Source: Symbiodinium natans (taxonomy: Eukaryota > Sar > Dinophyceae > Suessiales > Symbiodiniaceae). Taken from it: DNA of 64,000 nt. A program made the translations under genes and the position numbers. Within the stretch, counting starts at the first letter, position 1. Each line of letters begins with the position of its first letter. The notes beneath the pieces are model-generated. The model was not told where the DNA came from and searched no databases. It saw nothing but the letters and a program-made list of their open reading frames with translations. This document shows, piece after piece, positions 11,926 through 24,449 of this stretch. The stretch covers positions 260,001-324,000 of the forward strand of contig CAJNDS010002443.1 of the NCBI GenBank assembly GCA_905221605.1. The letters are read 5' to 3'.

Positions 11926-12440
11926 AAGATTGTTTAGCAAACATGTTCGCAACCATGCTGCGTGTGGGTTTCCGTGTTGTCGTCGGAAGCTGCAATTCAC
12001 CTTGAGCATCCCGGGGACGCCCAAGTATTTCGCAACACTGCGCGGTGCAGCCCAAAGCCGAGTCACAGGCCGAAAGCAAGGCTGAAGTTGAAGAAAAGCA
12101 GGCCGTGTCCAGTTTTGAGATGATCTTCAGCGCCGGGTCTGTCCTGGACTTGTGCCCCGTGTGTAAGCTGTGAAGCATAGGGATGCAATCGGCCACGGTT
12201 TTTGAGACGTAGTGTGTGGTCTGTGGAGGGATCATGTGCCAGGCGGAAATTCCACACAAGCAGCAGGCCCTGTCGGCATCGCGGAGGGCGGGTGGAGGTT
12301 CGTTTGTCGACAAAATGCTTCCGAGAAGTGGCGCCGCAATTGGCATGGAAGTTGTTCCGTAGCAAGACTGTTAAGTTAATTGCTGGATTTCGGTTTCGGA
12401 GTTGTCGTTGGGAGCTGCGCTGCATCTTGAGCTTCCGCAG
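11925..12440. repeat. Small diverged direct duplication
   Basis: The segment at about 11920-12010 (tagcaagattgtttagcaa ... gttgtcgtcggaagctgca ... cttgagc) recurs at about 12358-12430 (tagcaagactgttaagtta ... gttgtcgttgggagctgcg ... cttgagc). The copies are some 430 bases apart in the same orientation. I see no gene in this stretch. Confidence 0.5.
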
Positions 12441-15400
12441 GTGGGTTGGGTCTTCAAGAAGTTAAAAAAACAGGAAAAGCTCAACGCTGCGCTCAAGAAG
12501 GCCGAGAAGTGGGACAGAGAGTGGGGGGTTTTGGGGTTTATCATATGTAATGTGATGTAATGTAGCTTGAAAACATAGGAAAAAACCCTTCAACAGGGTC
12601 AGAGTCGACACCGACTGGGTAGAGGGTGGAGAGAAGCAGAGCGGAATCTACGGAGTGCCTGGCTCTTACTGATCTGCTGCCTCTGGATGCAGATCACTTC
12701 GTGACCTGAGCGGGTTTAGTGAATCCTAAACCCGAAGCCCTTCGTTCAGGAGGCCATCCGGGCCGGCCTTGCAGTGTGGCAGATTCCAAAATTTTCTGGA
12801 TTTGAGAATTTTTTCGGGGTGCGGGGGGGTGGGGGCACGTTTGGGCTACCCTATTCTGGGAAATGCCCATATACGGTCTGCGTGGCATAGACCTTTAGGG
12901 GGGTAAATGTGAGGAACCTTTTCCTCTTTTCTGCAAAGACAATCTCCAATGCGACTCAATAGGAGATGCAAGACCAGCGCCCAGCAGTCGAAGCTTCAAA
13001 ACTCTACAGTCCTGGCCCCTTTGATAGTTGGACACTCTACAAGAAGTGCTCTTCGGGGACATGCTCCTTGAAAAAACAAAATAATGTTTACCGCCTTCAA
13101 ATCCCAGCTCAAACAGCTATTCAAGCTTCCTTCAAACATGAAGCAACATTCTGTGGCCAGGCCGGTGAACTGGATGACGCTTGGCCTCCGCACGCACCTG
13201 TTGTCGACCATGCCAAAAAAGCTGAACCTACCTGACGTCCCCCCAGCAGGAGGGCTTACATAAACCTTACTAAAGTTGTCCCAAACCCGCTTAGAAACCC
13301 CGAGGCTGCATTTCGAGCTGGCTTCTAGCACATTCAGTTGCCTTGTCACTTAAAGATCTGGCCAAGACAAACAGTCCCTTGAAGCAGAGACCGCGAAGTG
13401 GTTCATTTCACTTCCTTTATACATGCGATTTCCACGTTGCCTTAGGTTTATGATTCGGGAAACATTGGCATGATCTCGTTCCAGACCTGAGAGTTAACAA
13501 CTGTAGCCTGGGTCACAATCTTCCAGGACTTGCTTCGCGCGAGCAGCTTTAGTCGGCGGAGGGCTGGCGATGGAGGGGTAACCGGGGGCAGCAAGAGCTG
13601 GGCGGAGTGGGGCGGAGCCATCTAGGCATGCGCTCTGGCTCGGTGTGTTTTCGCCTCTCAGGAAACTGGCTAAATAGTCACAAACCGTGTGTGTTCACAT
13701 GAAACGGCAGGTTCGGCTAGCGGCTAGAACTTGCTTTGACTAGCTGCTTTGCTTTGATCAGCTCTAGCTTGACTTGGTCAGCTTTCACTTATATACTTCG
13801 ATCATCGGTGCCACTTCTCCAGGAACACGCGCGCTTGCCATGTATCGATGGATTCTAGTCCATAACCACTTCTTATTTTTAATGTTCTCTTCGGGCCCGG
13901 GCCTTATTGTCGGGTTTTCTCTTCATCTCGACTTGCTCAGGTGCCGTGGAAGTTCACAAAGTCACAACAAACATTAGGCAAACCTACGGCACCCAGAAAC
14001 CCCAACTCAAAATCCATGAACCCCAAAGCCCTTTAAGCTTTGAGGCCCCAAATTCCAAATGCCACATCCCCAAATGCCATGGCTTGTTACGCGGTCCGTG
14101 CGTGCGCGCCGCTCGTCGGAGACGGGAGCCTTGGATTGAACTTCGCAATTCAAGAGGGTAACCCCAGAAGTTGTTCATAGAAAGACCAAGGCAGCATCGG
14201 CGCATTGATCTATTTTGCAATTTTGTTCGGGTCTTGTAGCAGAATGCAGAGAAGTTTGGCTCAGAACCGCTCGCAAAGGAGTGTTTCAAACGGTCGCAAA
14301 CGACGTGTGAACGTGAGAGTTGCAGCGTCAGAGCCTTCTTACGAGGCAACCCGGAGCTAGCAAACATAGAAGGCGAGCTTCGTGGAAGAGTAGCTCAACA
14401 GTTTGGATCTAGGGTTGGGGTCGGGAAATTTGGGGGAGGGTCTTGACAATGCCCTGCGTACAGTTCTTTTCAGGCGGTGGGTTTCGCGACTTATATAGAA
14501 TTGCAGGTTGCGGTACAGTGTAAACCTTGAGCCCTACAAACTAAAACCTCTATATAGATAAACTAGCAGAGTTCCGATGCTTTTGCAATGGCAATCGAAG
14601 CAAGTACCTGCAAGTCTGGACGCCAAGCCCGGCTCTTTCTCTTGCCCTCTCTTTCGCTCTCTACTTTCTCTCTTGCCTCTCCTGTGCTCTCCGGCCCTGA
14701 CCCAGTGCATAATCCTCAGGATGGACACCTGATCCTCGATTAGCCGGACACTTAGCTTCAAAGGAACTTCGAGGCTTTGAACCGTGGGGCTTGTGGGGTC
14801 TTTGGACTCGCTGCCGTGTGCAGTGCTTAGCGACCTGGGATGCCGTCGTGCGACAGATTGTTGCAGCCTGCTAGGTTTCTCAGCCAAAGGTTGAAGTGCA
14901 TGTGCTGCACTTAGGCTGGGAGTATCCAGGCGAAATACATGCGTGTCCAATCTGTGGCATGGTAGCTCGCCAAGCTCTAACGACCAGTGGTGAGAGGGCT
15001 GGCAGGGCACTTGTTTCACCGAGCGCCGCGACTTTGCCAAGATGGCTGGAGCGCTTGAGAAAGGTCACACACTATACTGGCTGCCGCGAGAGAATCGTGG
15101 GTCCTGGGCCCTTGGGGGGCCATTTCCCAGCTTGCGCATGCTGGAAGCTGTAGTGTTGACCACTCTCCGTGAGACAAACCTTCGGGTGGTCTTTACTGTG
15201 TTTGCACATATGCCCGTTTGGCATCTTCGGCTCAAGGACTCACGTTTTGTCCTGATTACTAGACACTTTCCGGTAGTGAAGTGAACGTGCGCCGGGTGCC
15301 CGTGGTTGCCGCCACCGGAACCGGTGCTTTACATAGGGCCGAAGCGCCTACGGCCCAAATTCCGACGCTTCTCTGAATATGTGACTAAGCTCGTGACTTT

Positions 15401-15500
15401 AATGCGTGAGAAAGCAAGAAGCATGCGCTTCTGAAGTGTTCTGTCTCATTGCATCAGGTTTGCTTGACATGACAAACATCCTCATTATCGCTGCCCGTCC
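12440..15500. other. No supported gene
   Basis: Only short overlapping ORFs without recognisable motifs occur here. A run of degenerate ccccaaa/ccctt units at about 13985-14060 resembles the telomere-like tracts seen elsewhere. A CT-rich stretch at 14635-14690 is low complexity. Confidence 0.4.
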
Positions 15501-15511
15501 AGCAGGTGACC

Positions 15512-15609
15512 ATGTTTCGCTTGTTCATCGCCGTCTTCTCCTCCGCATTAACAGTTCTGGTGGCACGAACTGCGCATGGTGGTTGCATCGCGCCTGTGCT
15601 TCTGCAGAG
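15512..15609 (+). CDS. Candidate signal-peptide exon
   Basis: From an ATG at 15512 the frame reads MFRLFIAVFSSALTVLVAR then TAHG, a short basic start and a hydrophobic core ending in small residues. This is typical of a secretory signal peptide. The open frame continues to 15715, but a GC donor after CTGCAGAG at about 15609 would fit the splice pattern used elsewhere in the window. It could be the first exon of the secreted metalloprotease whose domains start about 2 kb downstream, or of a separate gene. No exon joins were verified. Confidence 0.3.
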
Positions 15610-16463
15610 GCAGCAGGCATTGCCGCTTGGGTTGCACCTCATAGTCACGCATGACCAGGCTGTTGTTGTTCCAGGAAAAAAGCTTGATGTGCTTGTCATG
15701 TTGCAACTGTGCTAGTGCAAAAACTGCCGTTGGTTGAGGAGTTCGTCGCGTTGCCATATCACATCTGCACAGTTTTTAAGTTGCGAGGATGTGTATTCAG
15801 CGTATCTCTGAGGAGTGATCATGCTACTTTGTCTTCAGCAACAAAGGACTGTGGGTGTGTTCTGTGATCACATTTGTGAGCAGATGATTGGCCATCAGTG
15901 GTGAAGGGATGATCCACCATGATTCCCAAATTTGCTTGTCGTCAGATGCATTCCATGTCTTCTTTGAGCTACATTCCTGTCACGACACTTGGGTCCCAGG
16001 AGCCCACATCAAAACGGAAGGAGGTCAGCGCGACCTCGCCTGCGCTGCACGCAACTGTCAACTTCAACTCCACGAAGGTCTGATTATAATTTCGCAGGCG
16101 TAACCCTGAGCATCGAAGCATACGGACATGAATACGTCCTGAGTCTTTTTGGCAGGTGGACTTGGCAGGTCCGCAAGGTGTGCGTGCCAAAGGGTTTTGA
16201 GATGTATGTACATGATGATGTTTCGGCAGCGTGCAGAGTCAATCCTGAGCCGAGACTTTTTGGACGTGTCCTGTGACATAGATTTCCGAGAGGTGGCGCG
16301 GATCCTGCTGACGTACATGCGAAGAAGGGGAAGGTGCATCAAACTTAGTTAGCAGTTAGCTTTCATTGGTTGTTGCCGGCGGCTAGTGTTTACCAGCGCA
16401 GATTCTTGAGCTATGGGGGTATGTGTTTGCTGATCATGAGTGAGCTCCGCGCGTTCTTGTCAG

Positions 16464-16513
16464 GATGCGGAGGAAATCCTCAAGATTCTCAAGGACAGCT
16501 TTTGGCAGCAGAG
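16464..16513 (+). CDS. Candidate internal exon, acidic helix
   Basis: A 50-base open segment bounded by cag|G and AG|gt reads DAEEILKILKDSFWQQR. The amphipathic helix and the clean splice borders suggest a real exon. Family unknown. Confidence 0.35.
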
Positions 16514-16877
16514 GTTATGAACCTCCACTCTGTGTGTATGGCTGAGCAGAAGGACAAGCTGGACAAGGAAGCAGATGTATGCAAGTCTAGCATGGTTCTG
16601 AGCGCAAGATGATTTCAATTCTGAGCTTCGCAGTCATGGGCAAGGCGACAACCAGTGGAGCGATACCAGCCCTGTATATTCTGGCATAGCCTGCTCATTC
16701 TACACACAGTCCCGTCGTAGCATTCGCAGTATGGTCTCGTGTTGTGTGGTGTGTGTTGACAAATGCAAGAAGCAAGGTCCTACAGATGCTTTTGTAAATG
16801 TCATCCAGGCAGGGTGGATGGCACTGTTGTGGTCGACGAGTGCAGTCGTTTACGTGGCATGTTCTCGAGTGTTGCAG

Positions 16878-16935
16878 GGGAGTGCTGCCAACATCGATAC
16901 TGTCTCCCTTGACATGACGAATGCCTTTGCTGATG
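16878..16935 (+). CDS. Candidate internal exon
   Basis: A 58-base segment bounded by ttgcag|GGG and GATG|gtgagg reads GSAANIDTVSLDMTNAFAD. Splice borders fit the local pattern. The family is not recognised, and it may belong to the same gene as the exon at 16464-16513. Confidence 0.3.
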
Positions 16936-17759
16936 GTGAGGCAGTCCTGATGTGTCCGTGTTGCCATATGCTGGAAGCAGAGGGTGCTTGCACCGTACAG
17001 GTGTTGGAAATCCTTGTGACGGCCATGACGATGGATGGTGCATACGTTGAAGGTGCCTGATGAGAACTTGAAGGATTCTGGTGCTGTAAGCTTGGTTGCA
17101 TCTTGCAGGACGTGATGTCATCAACCTGTTACTGTTTTTGCCGATACGTCTTCTTCAGAGTCTGGCTAAAGCATACCAAACGTGTTCGACGCTTGTTATG
17201 TCCATCCCCAAACTGGCCCAAACTCTCCTCCGGGAACCTCCGATGTCTCCTTGCGCCAGGCTCCGGCTTCTGGGCGGCCCTCGGTGAGAGCACGGCCACC
17301 CGCCTGGTCCTGCAGCTGGACCGCGTCAGGCGCGGCCATAAGCTAAGCGCCTCCACAAGCAGTGCAATATGAAAAGTGCAATATTAGCCGTTGAAGTGCA
17401 ATGAAAAGTTGTTTCAAAGAGTTTTCTTAACCGCGGCTTTGGCGATTGCTTAGGGGCTTACAAGGTTGCTGCGCCGTTCTGTGGCCACTGCACACTTGCC
17501 TCGACTGCCACTTTAAGCAGAGGCAGCACACCACCAACGATGTCCAAAGACATCAAACTGGGACAAAGTTCTGGAAGTGGCAAGCAGCTGGTATACTTCC
17601 CGCTGACCCGGCAACAGCAGGAAACAACACGGCCACATCCCCCACTACCACTAGGACCTTGTCGGAGTCCTGGGCAGATCTGAAAGAAGTGTCAAGCGGT
17701 GAGAGCGTTCAGGCTGGATGTGTCTGTTCCCTCGGCCGCCAGCAATGCTGCAGCTTTCA

Positions 17760-18895
17760 TGAAGCGCCCGCTTCAGCTCATTTGGTGCAGGCGCCAGCGC
17801 TGGAGCATCAAAATTCCGGTTGGATACTCCAGCACATCAAGCTCCCACGCACACACGCACAGGGGAGACGAGCAGACTGGTTCGAAGTATCACGTTCCCG
17901 TCGATCCCCAGTTGCTGTGGGTGCTGCGTGTCGCAGAATCACGGGGACCCTGCTATGTGACGTTGTCCTTGCCTTTTCTTGATAGTCGTGAGGCTTGTTC
18001 GCGTGATTTATCCTTCTAGTTGCTGTCGGTCGTATGCAAGCTTGACATCAGCGACATGCCTGGTGCTTCCTTTTTCAGGTCGGTGATCGACATCTACCAG
18101 CCTCCCACGAGCTTCCGAACCACCGACCGCCAAAGCCAGGACAGCTTCTTATCCGTGCACTTGTTATGTAGGTGCTGGGCTGAGTGTTGAGCCTTGCAGT
18201 GACCTCCTTCTTGAGCCCTTGTCTTTTTTCAGGCAGAGGTTGCCCTTGGAGTGGGAGATGGTTGGCTGGATGTGCTCCCTTTGCAGCTCAGCTCAAAAAC
18301 AGGTTTGCAGGGCCTTATGTGGCTTGGACCTAGATCAGTTTCCGTTGCTTGTGTGCGGCATGTTCGCAGCCTGAGGCAGCCTTGTGCCCCACCAATGGCT
18401 CAGAAGGTCAGATCGGAAGATAGCGGAAGTGTGTACAGTCTGCTGCAAAGGCATCGTGGTAGTCCACTTCGCCTTGTGGTTTTTGAGAGCAGGTGATCGT
18501 AGACGCCAGCCAGATGGTTGCAACCTTAGTCGAGGGCATGTTGGGCATGTCGTTCCTCTGGGGAAGATTGCTTCAAATCCGTGAGAGTCGGAAACAAGTT
18601 TCAGGCTGGCTTGGTGCAGGTCTTGATTTGTAATGCTCCTGTGTCTTTCGCCAGGTGTCGCAAATGTTCTTCACGTACTCGCTGCAGAGTTGGACAAGCT
18701 ACCGTATTGTCGAAGCGGAGGACTCGGGCACTTGCCAAAATAACGAGGAAAATGCCTGAGTTCATATGTCTGATATGTCTAAAGTCGAATTGAGAAGAGT
18801 CTGAATCTGAAATCCATGTAGAGGCCTTCCCGCAGAACTTCGACATCGTCGTGGAGTACCTCAGCTCGCCGGCGCCCGTGATCTTGGGCTTCTCG
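17760..18895 (+). CDS. Met-zincin metalloprotease gene, N-terminal (DUF5117-like) exons
   Basis: This is the probable N-terminal part of the protease whose catalytic exons follow from 21.7 kb. Three segments fit. About 17870-17950 reads KYHVPVDPQLLWVLRV, like the beta-strands that open these proteins. Exon 18233-18302 (tttttcag|GC to ACAG|gt) reads AEVALGVGDGWLDVLPLQL, like the strand that in bacterial relatives ends in a VDxTPL-type motif. Exon 18822-18895 (tag|AG to TCG|gt) reads AFPQNFDIVVEYLSSP, matching the AFPxN motif of DUF5117. A segment at 18658-18750 is open in more than one frame and may be another exon. Joins between these exons were not proven, and the true start is unknown. The domain is thought to be an accessory beta-rich region of bacterial met-zincins. 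Confidence 0.45.
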
Positions 18896-18939
18896 GTGGT
18901 GGCTTGGCGCTGACCGAGACTCTGAGCGGTGAGCGGCGG

Positions 18940-19560
18940 ACGCACATTCAACACACAACACACAACACACAACACACAACACACAACACACAACACACAC
19001 GACACACACGACACACACGACACACAACACACAACACACAACACACAACACACAACACACACGACACACACAACACACACAACACACACAACACACACAA
19101 CACACAACACCCAACACCCAACACCCAACACCCAACACACAACCAACACACACACACACACACACACACTTGTGTGTGTGTGTGTGTTTGTCCTGCTCTC
19201 TCTCTCTCTCTCTTTCTCTTTCTCTCTCGCTCTCTCTCTCTCTCTGTCTCCCTCTGTCGCGTACAATACAGTAACATACAAGATTCATACTACAACAGTT
19301 GCTCCCCCGATTGTGACGGGTACGCGCGTGCGTTGTTTTGTTTTGTTTTGTTTTGTTTTGTTTTGTTTCGTTTTGCATTGCTTTCTTTTGCTTTGTCTTG
19401 TCTTGTCTTGTGTCTTGTCATGTCATGTCATGTCACGTCATGTCTGGTCTTGCCTTGCCTTGCCTTGCTTTGCTTTGCTGTGCTTTGTTTTGTTTTCGTT
19501 CTGTTTAGTTTAGTCTTTAGTTTAGTTTTGATTTTTGAGTCTCTGTGTGTGCATAGGTAT
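18940..19560. repeat. Cluster of simple repeats within an intron
   Basis: In order: CACAA/CACGA minisatellite (18945-19140), (CA)n then (TG)n (19145-19188), CT-rich tract (19195-19258), (TTTTG)n (19335-19380) and TTGTC/TTGCC-rich sequence to about 19550. All ORFs crossing it on either strand are artefacts. It lies between the AFPQN exon and the VDPTVP exon of the protease gene. Confidence 0.85.
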
Positions 19561-20184
19561 GCATGTGTCGTTGTTAGGTCCAGCTTCCAGCGGTTCCAAT
19601 GAAGCCTCGACTTGCCGACGACCGCTTGCTCTATTTCACAACAGCCGCCTGGACTTCGCCATATTGGGGGGGGGGTTGAGAAGGCGAAGCGCACGCTAAA
19701 CATACATATCCTGTGAACTTTTGAGGACTTCTTGGATGTGGGCTATCACCGAGCGGACGTGCACACTCTGCCAAGTGAGGCGCCGCTTCTCCAGGTCTTT
19801 CACTCGAACTAGTCGGGTGCTGATGTTCTGGGACTCTATGCAACTCCTACAACATGTTTGCAGCCGGCGGCGCCTCGAAGGTCCTGTGTTCAGGACGTAC
19901 AGTCTAGGATACGGATCGGGTAAATCAACAGATGGGGTCCCTCTTTGGGTCTGGGAGCACGAGTGAGGGAGCTAGATTGTTCCTTCGCTGAAGCCCTGGT
20001 ATTCTGTGATATTCTGCTGGAATCCATTTTTCAAACCTGTTTATTGGAAAGCCGTAGGGTTGCCGGGTGTAGAGTGTAGGGATGAGGGATTGGGAAATCT
20101 ATTGTCACCAAAGCTCTTGGAAAATTTGGCGAGAGTTGCTTACGACTAGCCTGGGGCCCCTTGGGCGTGCCCGAAAACCTGGAA

Positions 20185-20570
20185 ATCTAGTTTTTTCTAG
20201 CTTTTTCTAGCTTTTGCTAGCTTTCGCTAGCCTTCCCTAGCCTTCTCTAGCCTTTCGTAGCAGATCGGGGCCCGAGGCCAGGAAGGATTTAGCGAGCCAG
20301 GGAAAAACGCCAAGTTCACTTCTGACTCTTGGGAAACAATATTCCTGATTGCATAGAAAACGAAAACAAACAGGCCACACAAGCCTCACACCCAAACCCC
20401 ACGCCCCGTCCGACCGATGACGGAAATTGTTGACTAGCTTTGCGGCACCCAGAGACTGTAGTTTCTTGAACAGGCATAATTCACCCAAGGAAATTTGTAG
20501 CTTACCCCAGCTTGTCATAGCTTTGCTTAGCTCTTCTTAGCTTTTCCTAGCCTAACCTGGCTTTCTCAGA
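20185..20570. repeat. 11-bp CTAGC minisatellite, two patches
   Basis: Degenerate copies of ctagctttttc run from 20190 to about 20265, and again from 20515 to about 20562 with tagcttttcct-type units. Both patches lie within a long intron region of the protease gene. Confidence 0.7.
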
Positions 20571-21480
20571 TTTCCTGTGGTTTTCTTTGGAATGCTTTCG
20601 GCAATCTAGATTTTTCCCATCATGCAAAGAGGGACCCAATCAATAGATTACGCGATACGTTTCAATGATACAGTTTCTGGTAGCCCTCCAAGGGCAGAAG
20701 CTGCGAGGATCACGAGGTCTGCCAAAGCATGTCAGACATGTCCCGGGAAGACGAAATGGGACACGTGATGACAAGGGCCCGCGACGCCTTTGCTGCTGTG
20801 AAGGCAGCAAAGGAGTCGAAGCAGAGCATAAAGCGGCCGAGGTTGCAGCCCACGCAGAACAAGCATCACGTAGCCAAGAGCTGCTCAGCTCTTTTTTGGT
20901 ACTGGCCAAATCGCTGAGTTGGGCATTTCTGCCTTCTTTCTGGACCTGGCGTTGCAACACGTTGCAGCTCTTTTGATGCTTGGGACACGGAGAACCCTTT
21001 GTTGAGCATTGCCAATTAGCAGCACGGTTCTGGGCGTGGTGTGTGTCGCATGCTGAGCTATATATCAAAAACATGAAAAAAGTCAGAATTACAATGGCGA
21101 ATTTATAAACCGACTTGCTGATTTAGTTGAATTACAACTTTAAATAAATACAAAACCTCCAAACAGCACTGTTTTGTCGGTACTTACATTCCAAAAGCAA
21201 CTGTCACGAAAGCTAGCTCCTTGGAGCGTGCGAGACGTGCCGTTTACCAATCAGTCTCTCAAGTGTTCAGGTGGGTGATAAAGACTGCGAGCCTCACCTG
21301 GTATGAAAGTCCGTGAGTTCATGGCCACGGAGCAGGGGGCGAGGGGGGGCCACCCTCTCCCCAAATGATTGATTCCACCAATCTCAAGGCTACCCCTCCC
21401 CCCCGTCCCCCTTCCACCCCACTCCCCAAAAAGTCTTTGGTTGGAAATGTTTGGAAAGGTTCTTGGTTTAACGCTCAACC
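20571..21480. other. Intron region without a supported exon
   Basis: Both strands are open over 20640-21074, but with no motif I recognise. The plus-strand frame contains DAFAAVKAAKESKQSIK, which could be a helical exon. A C-rich tract occurs at 21385-21415. Exons linking the DUF5117-like part to the catalytic domain should lie somewhere here or just downstream. Confidence 0.3.
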
Positions 21481-21499
21481 GTGCCAGGCCGTGGACCGG

Positions 21500-24449
21500 G
21501 AGATGTCCCTGATTTGGCGCTGGGATTTGGCAAAGCTTCCGAATCGGACGATTAGGACCCGGACTTTGTGCCTGGAAAACCAATCCCTGAAGTCCTTCTT
21601 CAGTACCATGAAGTGCATGTGTTGTGTTCATACATCTATTTTTATGCGTATGGTTGTTTGTTTATGCCTTCTTATGACATACGTTCCGGAATATGCCCTT
21701 TCTCATGGTCCCCTGTCCCGAAGGATGCACGTCGATCCGACGGTACCGCTTCGCTGGCAAATGTGGGTCAAAGAAGGTATCGAGGCCGTCAGCACGTGAA
21801 GCGCTTGCAGATAGCTCAGCTTTGAAGCACTGTCGATCTTCTGGCAGCTGGTTGAAGCTTTGTGTGACCAGTCCGGGACCGATGGTGGTAGCTTCGGTCT
21901 ACGTTTGGTTGTTGTTGAGCCTTCTCATGTCCGCTGTCCGAATCAGCTTTGCTAGCTTTTTCGGGGCTCATGGAGCAGCGACCTTTCGTCTTGGTAGAGG
22001 CCTGGAATTCTGCATTCCAAGCACTGCGGATGCCAGCATCACTGAGAGCCACGACCTTACAGAACAGCCAGTGAAGCATGCCGCCAAGTTCTGTTCTGAA
22101 TGGGTTGAAATGCACGCTTGGGTTCCTTCACTGGCTCGCCAATGTGCAGGCAGTTCTGCCAGGGGATGACGATTGGCCGCAGGACTACAGCATGGCCTGA
22201 TGCCCGGCGAGTTGAAGTAGAGTACAAGCTCAAGTTAAGGTATAGAAGGTCAGAAGCAGGTCGTGCATGACATATAATATGATATACCTGCCAGTGTAGC
22301 CCGGGCACCAAGAGTTCCTTTATCTCTCAAGCGCGTGCCCTCATTCTGAAGGGTTCTTGGGGCAGCATGGTTGTAGTTGCAAGATCAGAATGAACTCTGA
22401 GGCAGATGCACGCTACAATTCCATCTACTGGACGCTTTCTGATGAGATCTCCAGTATTGGTGTTGCCCAGGCCGTTTGGGAGTCAAGGAGCCCGTTTGAT
22501 GTGTCGAGTGGAGCAGATGCCAGATCGAAAGATGTGTTGAGAGATCTTTGACGAAATGGAATGCTGTGTGGGGCCTGTTCTTGCCAACAGCTTGTGCTGC
22601 CTTTCAGATCTGGCTAATCGTTTCCGCTTTCGTCTTTCTCCATATAAGTATACATCACACGGACCTCTTCTGACTTTTATGTGGCCTATCTTTTTCGCCA
22701 ATGTTTCTGGGTACTGGTTCCCCCTCCTCACTATTCTCACGACTGGCAAGCACAAGTTTTGCAATGCCCAGCCACCATTTCTTCACTTCCACAGAAGAGC
22801 CGCTTCTTCCGTCACCTTCAGCCACTCTCGGTTGCCCAATGATCAAATTTTGTGAATAATGACTCCCGGATTTCTCAACTTGACGCAGGGAAGCTGCATC
22901 AGAAATTTAAAGTCGCCCTGAAGAACTTAGCAGTGGATTCGGACAGCGCATCCCGACCGCATGTGAAGAGCATGATGGTATATTGATGTGTATCGAGCGT
23001 ACGGTATGGCACGGGTTGATGCACAGTGGCCTTGGCACACGATGGTGTAATGCGCCAGCGACAAGCCTCCTGGTGTTTTCCAACTGGTGCGTCTTCACGC
23101 TTCCTTGATTCTATGTTGTAGCTGTGTGCCGAAAAATCAGTTCGCCTCGGTTTCCTGCAAATGCACAGGCCTCCCGAAGCTTTTTTCAGTCACAGCTGTC
23201 AGAGCCGTCACAGCCATCACCGCTTCAGGTGGATCCGAGAACCGGTGAGATTCTGAAGGCCGACATCAGCATGAGTGGCGGTCGCTCAGCTGATGAGGTC
23301 TCGTCATGTCTCGTCTGCTCCCAGTCCTTGTGCTAGGAACTAGCAGTCTTTGGGGCCATGTCTTCGCGGGTTTTGCCCCGTTGCCTCGATGAAGCGCTTC
23401 TGCTGGTTCAGCACTGACGGCTTCTCAGTGAACCCAGAGGGTCGTAGACCCTTGACGATGTCCATGATGATGATGATGAGGATGGCAGAAACAGGGATGA
23501 TTCACAGTTTTCAATCGCTTTCGGGCCATCCGTTGTCTAGCTTTCCAGGTTGGGTGTGGGCTTGGCTCTCGGAGCTGGACCTCCTCACGGCCAACACGAC
23601 GCACCAGGATCGCCTGGCACTCCTGGCCCAAGGTGCAGAGAGAAGGAATTCTAGTTGAGAGCAGATCTTTGCGAGAGGTTTCTTGGGTGAAAGCTGTTTT
23701 TTGCACCACGCCCTGGCGAGGTGCCAAGAAGGCGCACCCACACAGGCGAAGCCCTCTGCATGGAGTCACGGAGTGTAGACTCGTAGACTCTCGTATCAGA
23801 TTCGCTCCATCAGCTCAGTGGCTCTGTAAGAAGCTGACCCGGCAGGCCCAACAAAAGGCGGATGGTGAAGTCGCCGCTCTCCATCAAAAGTACACATGAA
23901 AAGTTATGATTGCAAGCTTGGGGGGAACCAGGTGATGTGCGATGCGGTGCATCTTGTTGCTGAGGCACACGCGTCACGACGACATCCGGAGCTCTCCTCC
24001 CTCCGCGGAGACGGGCCACACTTCCCAGGCAGAGCCTTTTGCTGTCGCCGTCACGTGTTGTGGTCCTAGTTTTCTGTGGCCCTTTGCAGCTGCCACAACG
24101 CGGCACGCCGGGCCCGCTGCTGCTCTCTATGGGGCAGCCCCTGACGGCACTGCAACTCGAGGCGCAAAGCTGTAGAGCTCCTTGCGTTCGAAGCACGTCT
24201 TTGAGGACTAGGAACAACAACAGGAACACAAGCTTGAGCAGGTCCTGATGGGAGAGGGCCTGAAGAGTGTGGTCATGCACGAGATGGGCCACATCCTGGG
24301 CCTGAGGTTCGGTTCATGTGGAAGAGTTCGAGATTCGGACCTGAATTGCAACCTTGACGTTGAGGGCAATGAAAGTTGTGCTCAGGCACAACTTCAAGGG
24401 CAGCACTGCCATCAGCCAGAAATGCTTGCAGAACCGGAGCTGCGCCTCG
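21500..24449 (+). CDS. Met-zincin zinc metalloprotease, catalytic exons (DUF4953)
   Basis: This is the core of a zinc-dependent endopeptidase. Phase-consistent exons are 21724-21784 (HVDPTVPLRWQMWVKEGIE), 22000-22035 (AWNSAFQALRMP), 22150-22194 (AVLPGDDDWPQDYSM), 22402-22473 (ADARYNSIYWTLSDE..), 23229-23277 (VDPRTGEILKADISMS), 23549-23632 (GWVWAWLSELDLL..), 24212-24306 (GEGLKSVVMHEMGHILGLR) and 24386-24449 (HNFKGSTAISQKCLQ). Together they follow the order of bacterial DUF4953 proteins and give a full HExxHxxGxxH zinc site. An exon between 23632 and 24212 is probably missing from this list. Just upstream, WRWDLAKL (about 21514) and DPDFVPGKPI (about 21555) match the next expected motifs but in different frames. 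Donors are mostly GC. The protein is probably secreted, by analogy with bacterial members. Confidence 0.85.

Noticed and set aside
11570-12346. 258-codon minus-strand ORF and overlapping plus-strand ORFs
   Set aside because: They are produced by hexanucleotide repeats, which leave every frame open. The flanks have no coding signal.
19699-19970. Minus-strand frame with VDLPDPYPRLYVL, resembling a C2-domain strand
   Set aside because: Only one short motif fits. The rest does not resemble C2, the frame has no good start, and it lies antisense in the protease gene region.
22885-22976. Possible exon KLHQKFKVALKNLAVDSD
   Set aside because: It lies between protease exons ending at 22473 and starting at 23229, which join in phase to a continuous family motif (GVAQA then VDPRTGEIL), so no exon is needed there.
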